From Protaetiibacter intestinalis (GTDB taxonomy: Bacteria > Actinomycetota > Actinomycetes > Actinomycetales > Microbacteriaceae): a stretch of DNA of 64,000 nucleotides. Below, piece after piece: positions 51,643-62,104 of the stretch. Each line of letters opens with the position of its first letter. The first letter of the stretch is position 1. The stretch is from positions 1,674,001 through 1,738,000 of the forward strand of contig NZ_CP032630.1 in assembly GCF_003627075.1 (NCBI RefSeq). Reading direction: 5' to 3'. The position numbers were made by a program, and so were the translations under genes. The notes below the pieces were generated by a model. That model had not been told where the DNA came from. It did not search any database and saw only the letters and a list, made by a program, of their open reading frames with translations.

Positions 51643-52786
51643 CGTCGGCCTGCTGCTGCCGGGTGTGCCCGAGGGGCTCGCCGACGACGTGGCGCTCGTG
51701 CGCGCGATGCTCGCCGTCGAGGTGGCGTGGAGCCGCACCCTCGTGTCGACCGGCCGGGCGGATGCCGCCTCCGCAGCCCGGGTGGCGGAGGTCGCGGACG
51801 CGCTCGCGGCCGAGCCGGCCGGCTTCGCCGCGGAGCTCGCCGCCGCATCCGCCGCGACCGGCAACCCGGTGATCGCGCTCGTCGCTCGGCTGCGGGCCGA
51901 GGCGGGCGACCCGCACGCGGCCGCGGTGCACACGGGGCTCACGAGCCAGGACGTCGTCGACACCGCGCTCGTGCTGGTGACGCGGGATGCCGCCCACGAC
52001 ACGCGGGACGGGCTGCACCGTGCCCGCGTCGCGCTCACGCGCCTCGCCCGCACCCACCGCGAGACGCCCGCGCTCGCCCGCACCCTCGCGCAGGCCGCCG
52101 CCCCCACGACGTTCGGCGCCCGGTTCGCCGGCTGGCTGCAGGGCGTGGCGGAGGCGGAGGACCGCCTCGCCGGCGTCGCGTTCCCCGTCGCGTGGGGTGG
52201 CGCGGCGGGCACCCTGGAGTCGGTGCCGGGGGACCGCCTCGACGTGCTGCGCCCCTGGGCGGCCGGCCTCGGCCTCGCCGAGACGGTCGCGCCCTGGCAC
52301 ACCACCCGCGCCCCGGTGCTGCGCATCGGCGGTGCCTTCGCGGAGGTGTGCGCGGCGCTCGGCACCATCACCTCCGACGTGCTCGCGGCCGCCCGCCCGG
52401 GCGTCGAGGAGCTGGGCGAGCCCGCGGGCGCGGGCCGCGGCGCCTCCTCCGCCATGCCGTTCAAGCGCAACCCCGTCGCCTCCGTGCTCATCCGCCGCAG
52501 CGCCCTCGTCGCGCCGCACGCGCTCGCCCAGCTGCACACCGCGGCGGGCCTCGCCGTCGACGAGCGGCCCGACGGCGCCTGGCACGCCGAGTGGCCGGCG
52601 CTGCGCGAGCTCGCCCGGCACGCGGCATCCGCGTCCGCCCTCGCCGCCGAACTGCTCGAGGGGCTCGAGGTGCACCCCGACGCGGCCGCCCGGCTGCTCG
52701 CCGCGCACCCCGAGGTCGGGGACGACCCGGGGGCGGCCGTCGCCCTCGTCGACCGCGCACTCGAGAGCTACGGAGCAGACGCATGA
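51635..52786 (+). CDS. pcaB: 3-Carboxy-cis,cis-muconate cycloisomerase
   Basis: Lactonises 3-carboxy-cis,cis-muconate to gamma-carboxymuconolactone; a member of the fumarase/aspartase superfamily. 383 aa, somewhat short but within the PcaB range. VHTGLTSQDVVDTALVL carries conserved substrate contacts, and GASSAMPFKRNPVASVLIRR is the superfamily signature loop. It overlaps pcaG by 8 bases and pcaL by 4. Confidence 0.94.
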   Translation: MPDVGLLLPGVPEGLADDVALVRAMLAVEVAWSRTLVSTGRADAASAARVAEVADALAAEPAGFAAELAAASAATGNPVIALVARLRAEAGDPHAAAVHTGLTSQDVVDTALVLVTRDAAHDTRDGLHRARVALTRLARTHRETPALARTLAQAAAPTTFGARFAGWLQGVAEAEDRLAGVAFPVAWGGAAGTLESVPGDRLDVLRPWAAGLGLAETVAPWHTTRAPVLRIGGAFAEVCAALGTITSDVLAAARPGVEELGEPAGAGRGASSAMPFKRNPVASVLIRRSALVAPHALAQLHTAAGLAVDERPDGAWHAEWPALRELARHAASASALAAELLEGLEVHPDAAARLLAAHPEVGDDPGAAVALVDRALESYGADA

Positions 52787-53973
52787 CCCTCGAGCTGCGC
52801 GGCACCGGCTTCGCCGTGCGCGACGCCTCCCGACCGCTGCTCGTGCTCGGGCCCTCGCTCGGCACCTCGGCCGCGGCGCTGTGGGCGGATGTCGTGCCAC
52901 TGCTCGCCGCGGAGGCCGACCTGCTCGGCTGGGACCTGCCCGGCCACGGCGCATCCCCGGCCCCCGCGGGCCCCTCGACCACGGTCGAGGAGATCGCGGA
53001 TGCCGTGCTCGGCCTGATCGACGATGCCCAGGCCGAGCGCGGCGACCCCGGCGCCCCCGTCTGGTACGCGGGCGACTCCGCGGGCGGCGCGGTCGGGCTG
53101 CAGCTGCTGCTCGACGCGCCGGATCGCTTCGCGGGCGCGGCGCTCATCAGCACGGGCGCTCGGATCGGCACGCCCGAGGGCTGGGAGGAGCGCGCCGCGC
53201 TTGTCGAGCAGGCGGGCACCCCGACCCAGGTGATCGGCTCGACCGAGCGCTGGTTCGCGCCCGGCTTCGTCGAGCGCGAGCCGCAGGTCGTGACGCGGCT
53301 GCTCGCCTCGCTGCAGACCGCCGACCGGCACGGCTACGCGGCCGTCTGTCGCGCGCTCGCGGCGTTTGACGTGCGCACGCGGCTCGGCGAGATCGCGACG
53401 CCGCTCGTCGCGGTCGCGGGCTCCGACGACCGCCCGACCCCGGTCTCCTCGCTCGCGGCGATCGCCGCCGGTGCGCGGCGCGCGCGGCTGCGGGTGCTCG
53501 AGGGCGTCGCCCACCTGCCGCCCGCCGAGGACCCGGAGGCGGTGGCCGCGATCCTCCGCGAGCTGCTCGCGGGGCGGCTCGGCGCATCCGACCCGGAGCG
53601 CGCGGCCGCGGGCTTCGCGGTGCGCCGCGAGGTGCTCGGCGACGCGCACGTCGACCGGGCGATCGGCGCGACCTCGGCGACGACCGCCGAGTTCCAGGAC
53701 CTCATCACGCGCTACGCGTGGGGCGAGATCTGGACGCGGCCCGGCATCGACCGGCGGATGCGCTCCGCCGTGACGCTCACGGCGCTCGTCGCGGGCGGGC
53801 ACTGGGCGGAGCTGGAGATGCACCTGCGGGCGGCGCTCCGCAACGGGCTCAGCCCCGCCGAGATCCGCGAGATCCTGCTGCAGACCGCGATCTACTGCTC
53901 GGTGCCGAGCGCCAACCACGCCTTCGGCATCGCCGACCGCGTGCTCGGCGAGGACGGCGAAGCGGCCCGGTGA
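52783..53973 (+). CDS. pcaL: Fused 3-oxoadipate enol-lactonase / 4-carboxymuconolactone decarboxylase
   Basis: Performs two consecutive steps, with decarboxylase and hydrolase fused in one 396-aa chain. Residues 1-262 are an alpha/beta hydrolase (LLVLGPSLGTS, DLPGHGAS, nucleophile Ser in YAGDSAGGAVG, final His in VAHLPPAEDP). Residues 275-396 are a carboxymuconolactone decarboxylase domain (RREVLGDAHVDRAI; ALVAGGHWAELEMHLRAALRNGLSPAEIREILLQTAIYCSVPSANHAF). The nucleophile elbow reads GDSAGG where the lactonase norm is GxSMGG. PcaL fusions are known from actinobacteria. Last gene of the operon. Confidence 0.95.
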   Translation: MTLELRGTGFAVRDASRPLLVLGPSLGTSAAALWADVVPLLAAEADLLGWDLPGHGASPAPAGPSTTVEEIADAVLGLIDDAQAERGDPGAPVWYAGDSAGGAVGLQLLLDAPDRFAGAALISTGARIGTPEGWEERAALVEQAGTPTQVIGSTERWFAPGFVEREPQVVTRLLASLQTADRHGYAAVCRALAAFDVRTRLGEIATPLVAVAGSDDRPTPVSSLAAIAAGARRARLRVLEGVAHLPPAEDPEAVAAILRELLAGRLGASDPERAAAGFAVRREVLGDAHVDRAIGATSATTAEFQDLITRYAWGEIWTRPGIDRRMRSAVTLTALVAGGHWAELEMHLRAALRNGLSPAEIREILLQTAIYCSVPSANHAFGIADRVLGEDGEAAR

Positions 53974-53990
53974 GGGTCGGTCGCGCCGAC

Positions 53991-53996
53991 TACTCT
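53991..53996 (+). promoter_or_regulatory. Leaderless -10 box of dnaX
   Basis: TACTCT lies 6 bases before the GTG at 54003, so dnaX need not depend on the pca promoter. Confidence 0.5.
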
Positions 53997-54002
53997 TGAC
54001 CC

Positions 54003-56006
54003 GTGGTCACCGCCCTCTACCGTCGCTACCGCCCGGAGACGTTCGCCGAACTGATCGGGCAGACCCAGGTGACCGACCCGCTGCGCACGGCGCTGCGCAC
54101 CGACCGTGTGGGTCACGCGTACCTCTTCTCGGGGCCGCGCGGCTGCGGCAAGACCACGAGCGCGCGCATCCTGGCCCGCTGCCTCAACTGCGCCGAGGGC
54201 CCCACCGACACCCCGTGCGGCACGTGCGCGAGCTGCGTCGAGCTCTCGCGTGACGGCGGCGGCTCGCTCGACGTCATCGAGATCGACGCCGCGAGCCACA
54301 ACGGCGTCGACGACGCCCGCGACCTGCGCGACCGCGCCGCCTTCGCCCCGGCCCGCGACCGCTACAAGATCTTCATCCTCGACGAGGCGCACATGGTGAC
54401 GCCGCAGGGCTTCAACGCGCTGCTCAAGCTCGTCGAGGAGCCGCCCGAGCACGTCAAGTTCATCTTCGCCACGACCGAGCCCGAGAAGGTCATCGGCACC
54501 ATCCGCTCGCGCACCCACCACTATCCGTTCCGGCTCGTGCCGCCCGCCCAGATGCTCGACTACGTGCAGCAGCTGAGCGCCTCGGAGGGCATCGAGATGG
54601 AGGGCGGCGTGCTGCCGCTCGTGGTGCGCGCGGGCGGCGGCTCGGTGCGCGACACCCTCTCGCTGCTCGACCAGCTCATCGCGGGCTCCGAGGGCACCAC
54701 GGTGCGCTACGAGCGGGCGGTGGCGCTGCTCGGCTACACGCACGGGGCGCTGCTCGACGAGATCGTCGACGCGCTCGCCGCGCGGGATGCGCCGGGCGTC
54801 TTCGGCGGCATCGACCGCGTCATCCAGACCGGCCAGGATCCGCGCCGCTTCGTCGAAGACCTGCTCGAGCGGCTGCGCGACCTCATCGTCGTCGCGGCCA
54901 CCCGCGAGGGCGCCGCGGCCGTGCTGCGCGGCGTGCCCGCCGACGAGCTCGAGCGGATGCAGCACCAGGCGGCCGGGTTCGGCGCCGTCGAGCTGTCGCG
55001 CGCCGCCGACATCGTGAACGCCGCCCTCACCGAGATGACGGGCGCCACCTCGCCGCGCCTGCACCTCGAGCTCATGGCCGCGCGGCTGCTCGTGCCCTCC
55101 GCCGACGACACCGAGCGCGGCGCGCTCGCCCGCGTCGAGCGCCTCGAACGCCGCATCGGCATCGAGGGCGCCGGGGCGCCCGCCGCCGCGCCTGAGGCCG
55201 TCCCGCCGGCACAGGTGGTTAAGGAGCGCCGCGAAGCGACACGTCTCGAGACCACCGTCACGACCTCACCCCCTCCCGCCACGCCGCCCGCCACCCCTCC
55301 CGCCGCCGCGCCCGCCGGCGAGGTCACCCTCGCCCAGCTCCGCGACGCCTGGCCCGAGATCCTCGACGGCGTGCAGGGCATCAAGCGCTCCTCGTGGATG
55401 GTCGTCTACACCTCCACCCCGCGCGCCTACGACAACGAGGTGCTCACCCTCACCTTCCCGAGCGACAACGACGTGCAGAGCTTCCGCCAGACCCAGTCGG
55501 CGGGCGAGAGCGTCAGCGAGCACCTGCGCCAGGCGATCCTCAAGGTGCTCGGCGTGCGGGTGAAGTTCATCGCCCGCGCCGACGGGGCGGCCGCCCAGCC
55601 CGCACGGCAGGTGGCCGAGTACCGCCCGGCGAAGCCGGACGCGGCGCCGGACCCAGCCCCCGCGACGACCGGCTGGAACGTCGCCCCCATCCCGGGCGGC
55701 GCATCGCCCGCGGTCGACGACGCGCCCCCGCCCGACGACGCCGACGCGCCGCCGCCCGACGACGAGCCCGAGCCGGAGCCCGAGCCGGAGCCCGAGGCGC
55801 GGAACGCGCCTGCGCCGGCACCCGAGCCCGCCGCCCCGGCGAAGACGCCCACGGCATCCGCCCCGCAGCGCGCCCGCTACGGCGAGGCCGTCGTGCGCGA
55901 GGTGCTCAAGGCGAGCTTCATCGAGGAGGTGCCGCTCGCCCCGCGCGACCGCCCGTTGCGGCTCGTCGAGGAGTCCGGCCCGCCCGCTCCCGGAAGCGGG
56001 GCGTAG
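54003..56006 (+). CDS. dnaX: DNA polymerase III subunit gamma/tau
   Basis: Clamp-loader ATPase of the replisome, 667 aa. Walker A GPRGCGKT (44-51), zinc-binding cysteines 60, 63, 72 and 75 (with a further Cys78), DEAH box 127-130, and the sensor stretch TTEPEKVIGTIRSRTH. After about residue 375 come the tau-type extension: a proline/alanine linker, an oligonucleotide-binding-like part (WPEILDGVQGIKRSSWMVVYTS), and an acidic EPEP repeat (about 579-594). I see no A-rich slippery site, so a separate gamma form by frameshift is not indicated. The GTG at 54003 is fixed by the -10 box. recR follows 3 bases later. Confidence 0.96.
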   Translation: MVTALYRRYRPETFAELIGQTQVTDPLRTALRTDRVGHAYLFSGPRGCGKTTSARILARCLNCAEGPTDTPCGTCASCVELSRDGGGSLDVIEIDAASHNGVDDARDLRDRAAFAPARDRYKIFILDEAHMVTPQGFNALLKLVEEPPEHVKFIFATTEPEKVIGTIRSRTHHYPFRLVPPAQMLDYVQQLSASEGIEMEGGVLPLVVRAGGGSVRDTLSLLDQLIAGSEGTTVRYERAVALLGYTHGALLDEIVDALAARDAPGVFGGIDRVIQTGQDPRRFVEDLLERLRDLIVVAATREGAAAVLRGVPADELERMQHQAAGFGAVELSRAADIVNAALTEMTGATSPRLHLELMAARLLVPSADDTERGALARVERLERRIGIEGAGAPAAAPEAVPPAQVVKERREATRLETTVTTSPPPATPPATPPAAAPAGEVTLAQLRDAWPEILDGVQGIKRSSWMVVYTSTPRAYDNEVLTLTFPSDNDVQSFRQTQSAGESVSEHLRQAILKVLGVRVKFIARADGAAAQPARQVAEYRPAKPDAAPDPAPATTGWNVAPIPGGASPAVDDAPPPDDADAPPPDDEPEPEPEPEPEARNAPAPAPEPAAPAKTPTASAPQRARYGEAVVREVLKASFIEEVPLAPRDRPLRLVEESGPPAPGSGA

Positions 56007-56009
56007 CCC

Positions 56010-56606
56010 GTGTACGAGGGCATCGTCCAGGACCTCATCGACGAGCTCGGCCGCCTCCCCGGCATCGGTCCGAAGTCGGCGCAGCGCATCGCGTTCCACA
56101 TCCTGCAGACCGAGAGCTTCGACACCACGCGGCTCGCCGAGATCCTCACCGTGGTGCGCGAGAAGGTCAGGTTCTGCCAGGTGTGCGGCAACGTCTCCGA
56201 GCAGGAGACCTGCGCGATCTGTCGCGACCCGCGCCGCAACTCGGCCGTCATCTGCGTCGTCGAGGAGGCGAAGGACGTCGTGGCGATCGAGCGCACCCGC
56301 GAGTTCCGCGGGCTCTACCACGTGCTCGGCGGCGCCATCAGCCCCATCGACGGCATCGGTCCCGACGACCTGCGCATCACCCAGCTGCTGCAGCGACTCG
56401 CGAGCACCGAGGTCACCGAGGTCATCATCGCGACCGATCCGAACCTCGAGGGCGAGGCGACCGCGACCTACCTCACCCGCCTGCTCGTGCAGCCGGGCCT
56501 GCGCGTGACACGCCTCGCCTCCGGCCTGCCGGTCGGCGGTGACCTCGAGTACGCCGACGAGGTCACCCTGGGTCGCGCCTTCGAGGGCCGCCGCCTCGTC
56601 GAGTGA
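56010..56606 (+). CDS. recR: Recombination protein RecR
   Basis: DNA-binding ring protein of the RecFOR repair pathway, 198 aa, standard length. Helix-hairpin-helix [20 protein letters not shown] at the N-terminus, C4 zinc finger (Cys56, 59, 68, 71), then a Toprim domain ([29 protein letters not shown]). The GTG start lies 3 bases after the dnaX stop; the nucleoid-protein gene ebfC/ybaB that often sits between them is absent here. Confidence 0.97.
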   Translation: MYEGIVQDLIDELGRLPGIGPKSAQRIAFHILQTESFDTTRLAEILTVVREKVRFCQVCGNVSEQETCAICRDPRRNSAVICVVEEAKDVVAIERTREFRGLYHVLGGAISPIDGIGPDDLRITQLLQRLASTEVTEVIIATDPNLEGEATATYLTRLLVQPGLRVTRLASGLPVGGDLEYADEVTLGRAFEGRRLVE

Positions 56607-56635
56607 CGCGTGCCGAGCGGGCATGCGCGGCTCGG

Positions 56636-56641
56636 TAGGAT
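56636..56641 (+). promoter_or_regulatory. -10 box of lysC
   Basis: TAGGAT, giving a start site near 56648 and a leader of about 28 nt with GGAG before the GTG. The leader is too short for a lysine riboswitch. Confidence 0.45.
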
Positions 56642-56675
56642 GACCTTCGCATCCCCACCCCCTGGAGTTCCTTTC

Positions 56676-57941
56676 GTGTCCCTCATCGTCCAGAAGTACG
56701 GCGGTTCGAGCGTCGCCGACGCCGAGAGCATCAAGCGGGTCGCCAAGCGCATCGTCGAGACCCGCCGTGCGGGCAACGAGGTCGTCGTGGCCGTGTCCGC
56801 GATGGGCGACACGACCGACGAGCTCATCGACCTCGCCCACCAGGTCTCGCCCATCCCCGACCCGCGCGAGATGGACATGCTGCTCACCACGGGCGAGCGC
56901 ATCTCGATGGCGCTGCTCGCGATGGCGATCCGCGACATGGGCTACGAGGCGCGCTCCTACACGGGCAGCCAGGCGGGCATGATCACGGACGCCCAGCACG
57001 GCGCGGCGCGCATCGTGGACGTCACCCCGGGCCGCGTGCGCGAGGCGCTCGACGCGGGCGCCATCGCGATCGTCGCCGGCTTCCAGGGCTTCAACCGCGA
57101 CAGCAAGGACATCACGACGCTCGGCCGCGGCGGCTCCGACACGACCGCCGTCGCGCTGGCGGCGGCCCTCGGCGCCGAGGTGTGCGAGATCTACACCGAC
57201 GTCGACGGCGTCTTCACGGCCGACCCGCGCGTCGTGCCGAAGGCGCACAAGCTCGAGCGGGTGACGAGCGAGGAGATGCTCGAGCTCGCGGCGGCGGGCG
57301 CCAAGGTGCTGTACATCCGCGCGGTGGAGTACGCCCGCCGGCACGGGGTGACGCTGCACGTGCGGTCGTCGTTCAACAACAACGAAGGCACCTGGGTCGT
57401 GAACCCGGTGGAGGGAGAGACCGTGGAAGAGCCCATCATCACGGGGGTCGCGGGCGACCTGAGCGAGGCGAAGATCACCGTCGTCGGTGTTCCGGACGTG
57501 CCGGGCAAGGCCGCCGAGATCTTCACGATCGTCGCCAAGACCGGCGCCAACATCGACATGATCGTGCAGAACGTGTCGGCCGCCTCGACGGGCCTCACCG
57601 ACATCTCCTTCACCCTGCCGAAGGCGGAGGGCGAGAAGGTGCTGACGGCGCTGCGCGCCGAGCAGTCCGAGCAGGGCTTCGCCTCGCTGCAGTACGACGA
57701 CCAGATCGGCAAGCTCGCCGTCGTCGGCGCCGGCATGCGCACGAGCTCGGGCGTCTCGGCGCAGCTGTTCCGGGCCCTGTCGGATGCGGGCATCAACATC
57801 GAGATGATCTCGACCTCCGAGATCCGCATCTCGGTCGTCACCCGGGCCGACACGCTGCCCGAGGCGATGCGCGTCGTGCACGCCGCGTTCGGCCTCGACG
57901 GCGACGCGGAGGCGGTCGTCTACGCCGGAACCGGTCGCTGA
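56676..57941 (+). CDS. lysC: Aspartokinase (alpha subunit; beta made from an internal start)
   Basis: Phosphorylates aspartate, the entry to lysine, threonine and methionine. 421 aa, the same length I recall for the Corynebacterium glutamicum alpha chain. The kinase domain (1-245) has [33 protein letters not shown] and [13 protein letters not shown]; two ACT domains follow ([36 protein letters not shown]). The GTG at 56676 has GGAG upstream and begins SLIVQKYGG as in homologues. An internal start at 57423 would give the 172-residue beta chain. It is convergent with the SPFH cassette and separated by it from asd. Confidence 0.97.
   Translation: MSLIVQKYGGSSVADAESIKRVAKRIVETRRAGNEVVVAVSAMGDTTDELIDLAHQVSPIPDPREMDMLLTTGERISMALLAMAIRDMGYEARSYTGSQAGMITDAQHGAARIVDVTPGRVREALDAGAIAIVAGFQGFNRDSKDITTLGRGGSDTTAVALAAALGAEVCEIYTDVDGVFTADPRVVPKAHKLERVTSEEMLELAAAGAKVLYIRAVEYARRHGVTLHVRSSFNNNEGTWVVNPVEGETVEEPIITGVAGDLSEAKITVVGVPDVPGKAAEIFTIVAKTGANIDMIVQNVSAASTGLTDISFTLPKAEGEKVLTALRAEQSEQGFASLQYDDQIGKLAVVGAGMRTSSGVSAQLFRALSDAGINIEMISTSEIRISVVTRADTLPEAMRVVHAAFGLDGDAEAVVYAGTGR
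57423..57941 (+). CDS. lysC: Aspartokinase beta subunit, internal in-frame start
   Basis: In-frame GTG (codon 250 of lysC) preceded by a purine-rich GGAGGGAGAG at the right distance. It would yield 172 residues ([17 protein letters not shown]...), the regulatory ACT part only. The 421/172 split equals the alpha/beta pattern known for C. glutamicum, in which both chains form the feedback-regulated enzyme. Confidence 0.65.
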   Translation: MEEPIITGVAGDLSEAKITVVGVPDVPGKAAEIFTIVAKTGANIDMIVQNVSAASTGLTDISFTLPKAEGEKVLTALRAEQSEQGFASLQYDDQIGKLAVVGAGMRTSSGVSAQLFRALSDAGINIEMISTSEIRISVVTRADTLPEAMRVVHAAFGLDGDAEAVVYAGTGR

Positions 57942-57951
57942 GACCGGCCGT

Positions 57952-58221
57952 CTACAGCCGCTGACGCGGATTGTCGGAGTTCCGCCCGCGGATGTGGCGC
58001 TCCTGGGTGCCGTTGTTGGTGCCGACCTTGACGTCGTCGCCGGTCATGTTGCTCACCACGACCTCGGTCTCGCGCTCGTAGGAGTGGCTCTTGTCGGTGT
58101 TGCGGTAGGCCCGCCACACCCCCCAGTAGAACGACGCCGCCCCCACGGGGCCGAGCGCGAGCAGCCAGCCGACCCCGCCTCCGTCGTCGGAGGCGAGGAC
58201 CAGGGTCGTGACGTCCAGCAT
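57952..58221 (-). CDS. Small membrane protein of the SPFH cassette
   Basis: Protein of 89 aa with one or two hydrophobic segments (about residues 17-36, GWLLALGPVGAASFYWGVW), then a polar tail RAYRNTDKSHSYERETEVVV ending basic. No family is certain. By size, order and the YRN..SYE tail it resembles the small membrane partner (YdjH-like) in Bacillus ydjGHI cassettes. It starts 11 bases after the zinc-ribbon gene and ends 9 bases from the lysC stop, tail to tail. Confidence 0.65.
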   Translation of the reverse strand: MLDVTTLVLASDDGGGVGWLLALGPVGAASFYWGVWRAYRNTDKSHSYERETEVVVSNMTGDDVKVGTNNGTQERHIRGRNSDNPRQRL

Positions 58222-58232
58222 GGCGGCTCCGT

Positions 58233-59516
58233 TCAGAAGGTGGCGACGATCCAGAGGGCGACGCCCTCGAGCACGGTGCCGATCGTGAGCGACACGAGCA
58301 GCAGCTTCGGCACGCTGACCGGGATCGAGCCCATCGTCTCGCCCGTGCGGCCGTTGACGGCGATGTAGTGCAGGAACTCCGAGCCGTTCGACTTCTTCTC
58401 GTAGTACGAGTACAGCCACACCGGCAGCAGCACCGACACCCAGCGGGTGCCCTTCACGTCGAGCGCCTCGCTCTCCCAGCGGATGCCGCGGTCGTAGCGG
58501 GGGGCCGAGTCGGTGGCCTTCTGCCGCGCGATGCTCAGCATCTGGCTGCGTGCGACCGGCATCACGGCATCCACGTTGAGGTCGCGCTTCTCGGAGGTGA
58601 ACTCGCCCATGTAGCGGGCGTCGTAGCCGACCGCCGCCTTCGTGTCGAACGGCAGGATCGTGTTGATGACGTTGTTGGTGTTGGTGCGCACGTCCTGGTT
58701 GGCGCGCGCCGACGACGACTCGATCGTGAGGTCGTCGACCGTGTAGTCGAAGCTGCGGGTGATCTGGTACACGTCGGCGTCGTAATAGGTCTTGCGGTTC
58801 TGATCGGTGCCGCGCGTGTACTGGCGCGTTTTGATCTCGCCGTGGCCCGCGATGTCGGCGTGCAGGTTGCCGTCGATGAGCAGGTATGGCATGTAGACGC
58901 CCACGACGTTCTCGGGGGTGAACTCCTGCTTGAACTTCTTGAGGGCGAAGGTGCGACGCCTGCCCGCGAAGTGGCGGATGTGCTCGACCGCCTGCTCGTG
59001 CGTGACCGTGAACGGCAGCAGCGCATCCGGCACCGCGCCGTTCGGGATCTGGGTGTTCATCGACAGCACCTGCCGGCACCAGTGGCAGCGGGCCTGCAGC
59101 TGCCGCTCGGTGTTGATGACGACCTCGGCCCCGCAGCCCTGGCACTTGAGCGTGACGATGTTCGAGACGTCGGCGGCGATGTCGCCGGCGCCCGTCGTGA
59201 CGACCGTGCCGTGCAGCTCGCCGACGGGGGAGTCGAAGCCCACCGCGGCGTTGAAGTTGCCCGGCTCCCACTCGAAGCGGCAGAAGGCGCAGCGCAGCTT
59301 GTTGGTGCCGACGATCGGCCCGATGTCGGTCGAGCCGCACTTCGGGCACCGGTCGAGCCCGTCGCGCCGCTCGTTGCCGGTCTGCACGGGGGCGGGCTCG
59401 GCGGGCGCGACGGGAGGCACCGGCGCCGCGGGTGCGGCGGGCGGCGGTACCGGCGCGGATGCCGCGGGCGGCACCGGGGGCACGCCGGGCTGCTGCGGAA
59501 CGTCGGGGATGCTCAT
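58233..59516 (-). CDS. Zinc-ribbon membrane protein of the SPFH cassette (YdjG-like)
   Basis: Protein of 427 aa. A proline/alanine-rich N-terminus (1-48) is followed by two zinc-ribbon pairs: Cys57/60 with Cys76/79, and Cys125/128 with Cys144/147. A soluble beta-rich part (150-400, with PYLLIDGNLHADIAGHGEIKTRQYTRG) and a C-terminal membrane anchor (about 404-427) complete it. The layout matches TFIIB-like zinc-ribbon membrane proteins such as Bacillus YdjG. It lies between the SPFH gene (22-base gap) and the small membrane protein. Its role is probably to anchor or regulate a membrane-stress complex; this is inference. Confidence 0.75.
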   Translation of the reverse strand: MSIPDVPQQPGVPPVPPAASAPVPPPAAPAAPVPPVAPAEPAPVQTGNERRDGLDRCPKCGSTDIGPIVGTNKLRCAFCRFEWEPGNFNAAVGFDSPVGELHGTVVTTGAGDIAADVSNIVTLKCQGCGAEVVINTERQLQARCHWCRQVLSMNTQIPNGAVPDALLPFTVTHEQAVEHIRHFAGRRRTFALKKFKQEFTPENVVGVYMPYLLIDGNLHADIAGHGEIKTRQYTRGTDQNRKTYYDADVYQITRSFDYTVDDLTIESSSARANQDVRTNTNNVINTILPFDTKAAVGYDARYMGEFTSEKRDLNVDAVMPVARSQMLSIARQKATDSAPRYDRGIRWESEALDVKGTRWVSVLLPVWLYSYYEKKSNGSEFLHYIAVNGRTGETMGSIPVSVPKLLLVSLTIGTVLEGVALWIVATF

Positions 59517-59538
59517 CGAGCCGGGGGCTCCCTCCGGG

Positions 59539-61906
<2,368 letters not shown>

Positions 61907-61940
61907 CCGCTTCGCGGCCGGCGGATCGCGCCATCCGTTC

Positions 61941-62011
61941 CCGCAACTCAGGAACGACCCGCGCGAGCGACCCCCCGCATCCGCTTTCCCGCCGAACCTC
62001 CTGAGTTGCGG
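61941..62011. repeat. Inverted repeat pair 1 after asd
   Basis: CCGCAACTCAGGA (61941-61953) and TCCTGAGTTGCGG (61999-62011) are perfect 13-bp complements with a 45-nt loop. Confidence 0.88.
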
Positions 62012-62023
62012 TACCGGCCACCT

Positions 62024-62093
62024 TCGCAACTCAGGAAGAACGGGCGGATGCAGCCGCAATCGTCGCGCGAGCGCGGTATCTCCTGAGTTGCGA
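62024..62093. repeat. Inverted repeat pair 2 after asd
   Basis: TCGCAACTCAGGA (62024-62036) and TCCTGAGTTGCGA (62081-62093) are perfect 13-bp complements with a 44-nt loop. They share the 12-base core CGCAACTCAGGA with pair 1, so four arms stand forward, reverse, forward, reverse between the convergent asd and MerR genes. Confidence 0.88.
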
Positions 62094-62104
62094 GACCCGG
62101 CGCG

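Noticed and set aside
55140..55300. Programmed frameshift in dnaX giving a separate gamma subunit
   Set aside because: No A-rich slippery heptamer followed by a pseudoknot or hairpin is visible. The proline-rich linker is simply GC-rich coding sequence.
56606..56676. Lysine riboswitch upstream of lysC
   Set aside because: The leader predicted from the -10 box is about 28 nt, far too short, and no L-box features are visible.
55266..57881. Very long open frames on the strand opposite dnaX-recR-lysC, xylB, GH3, the P-type ATPase and other genes
   Set aside because: They are mirror frames of well-supported genes in GC-rich DNA. Their translations are low-complexity strings rich in Arg, Ala, Gly, Glu and Asp, without family motifs or ribosome sites.
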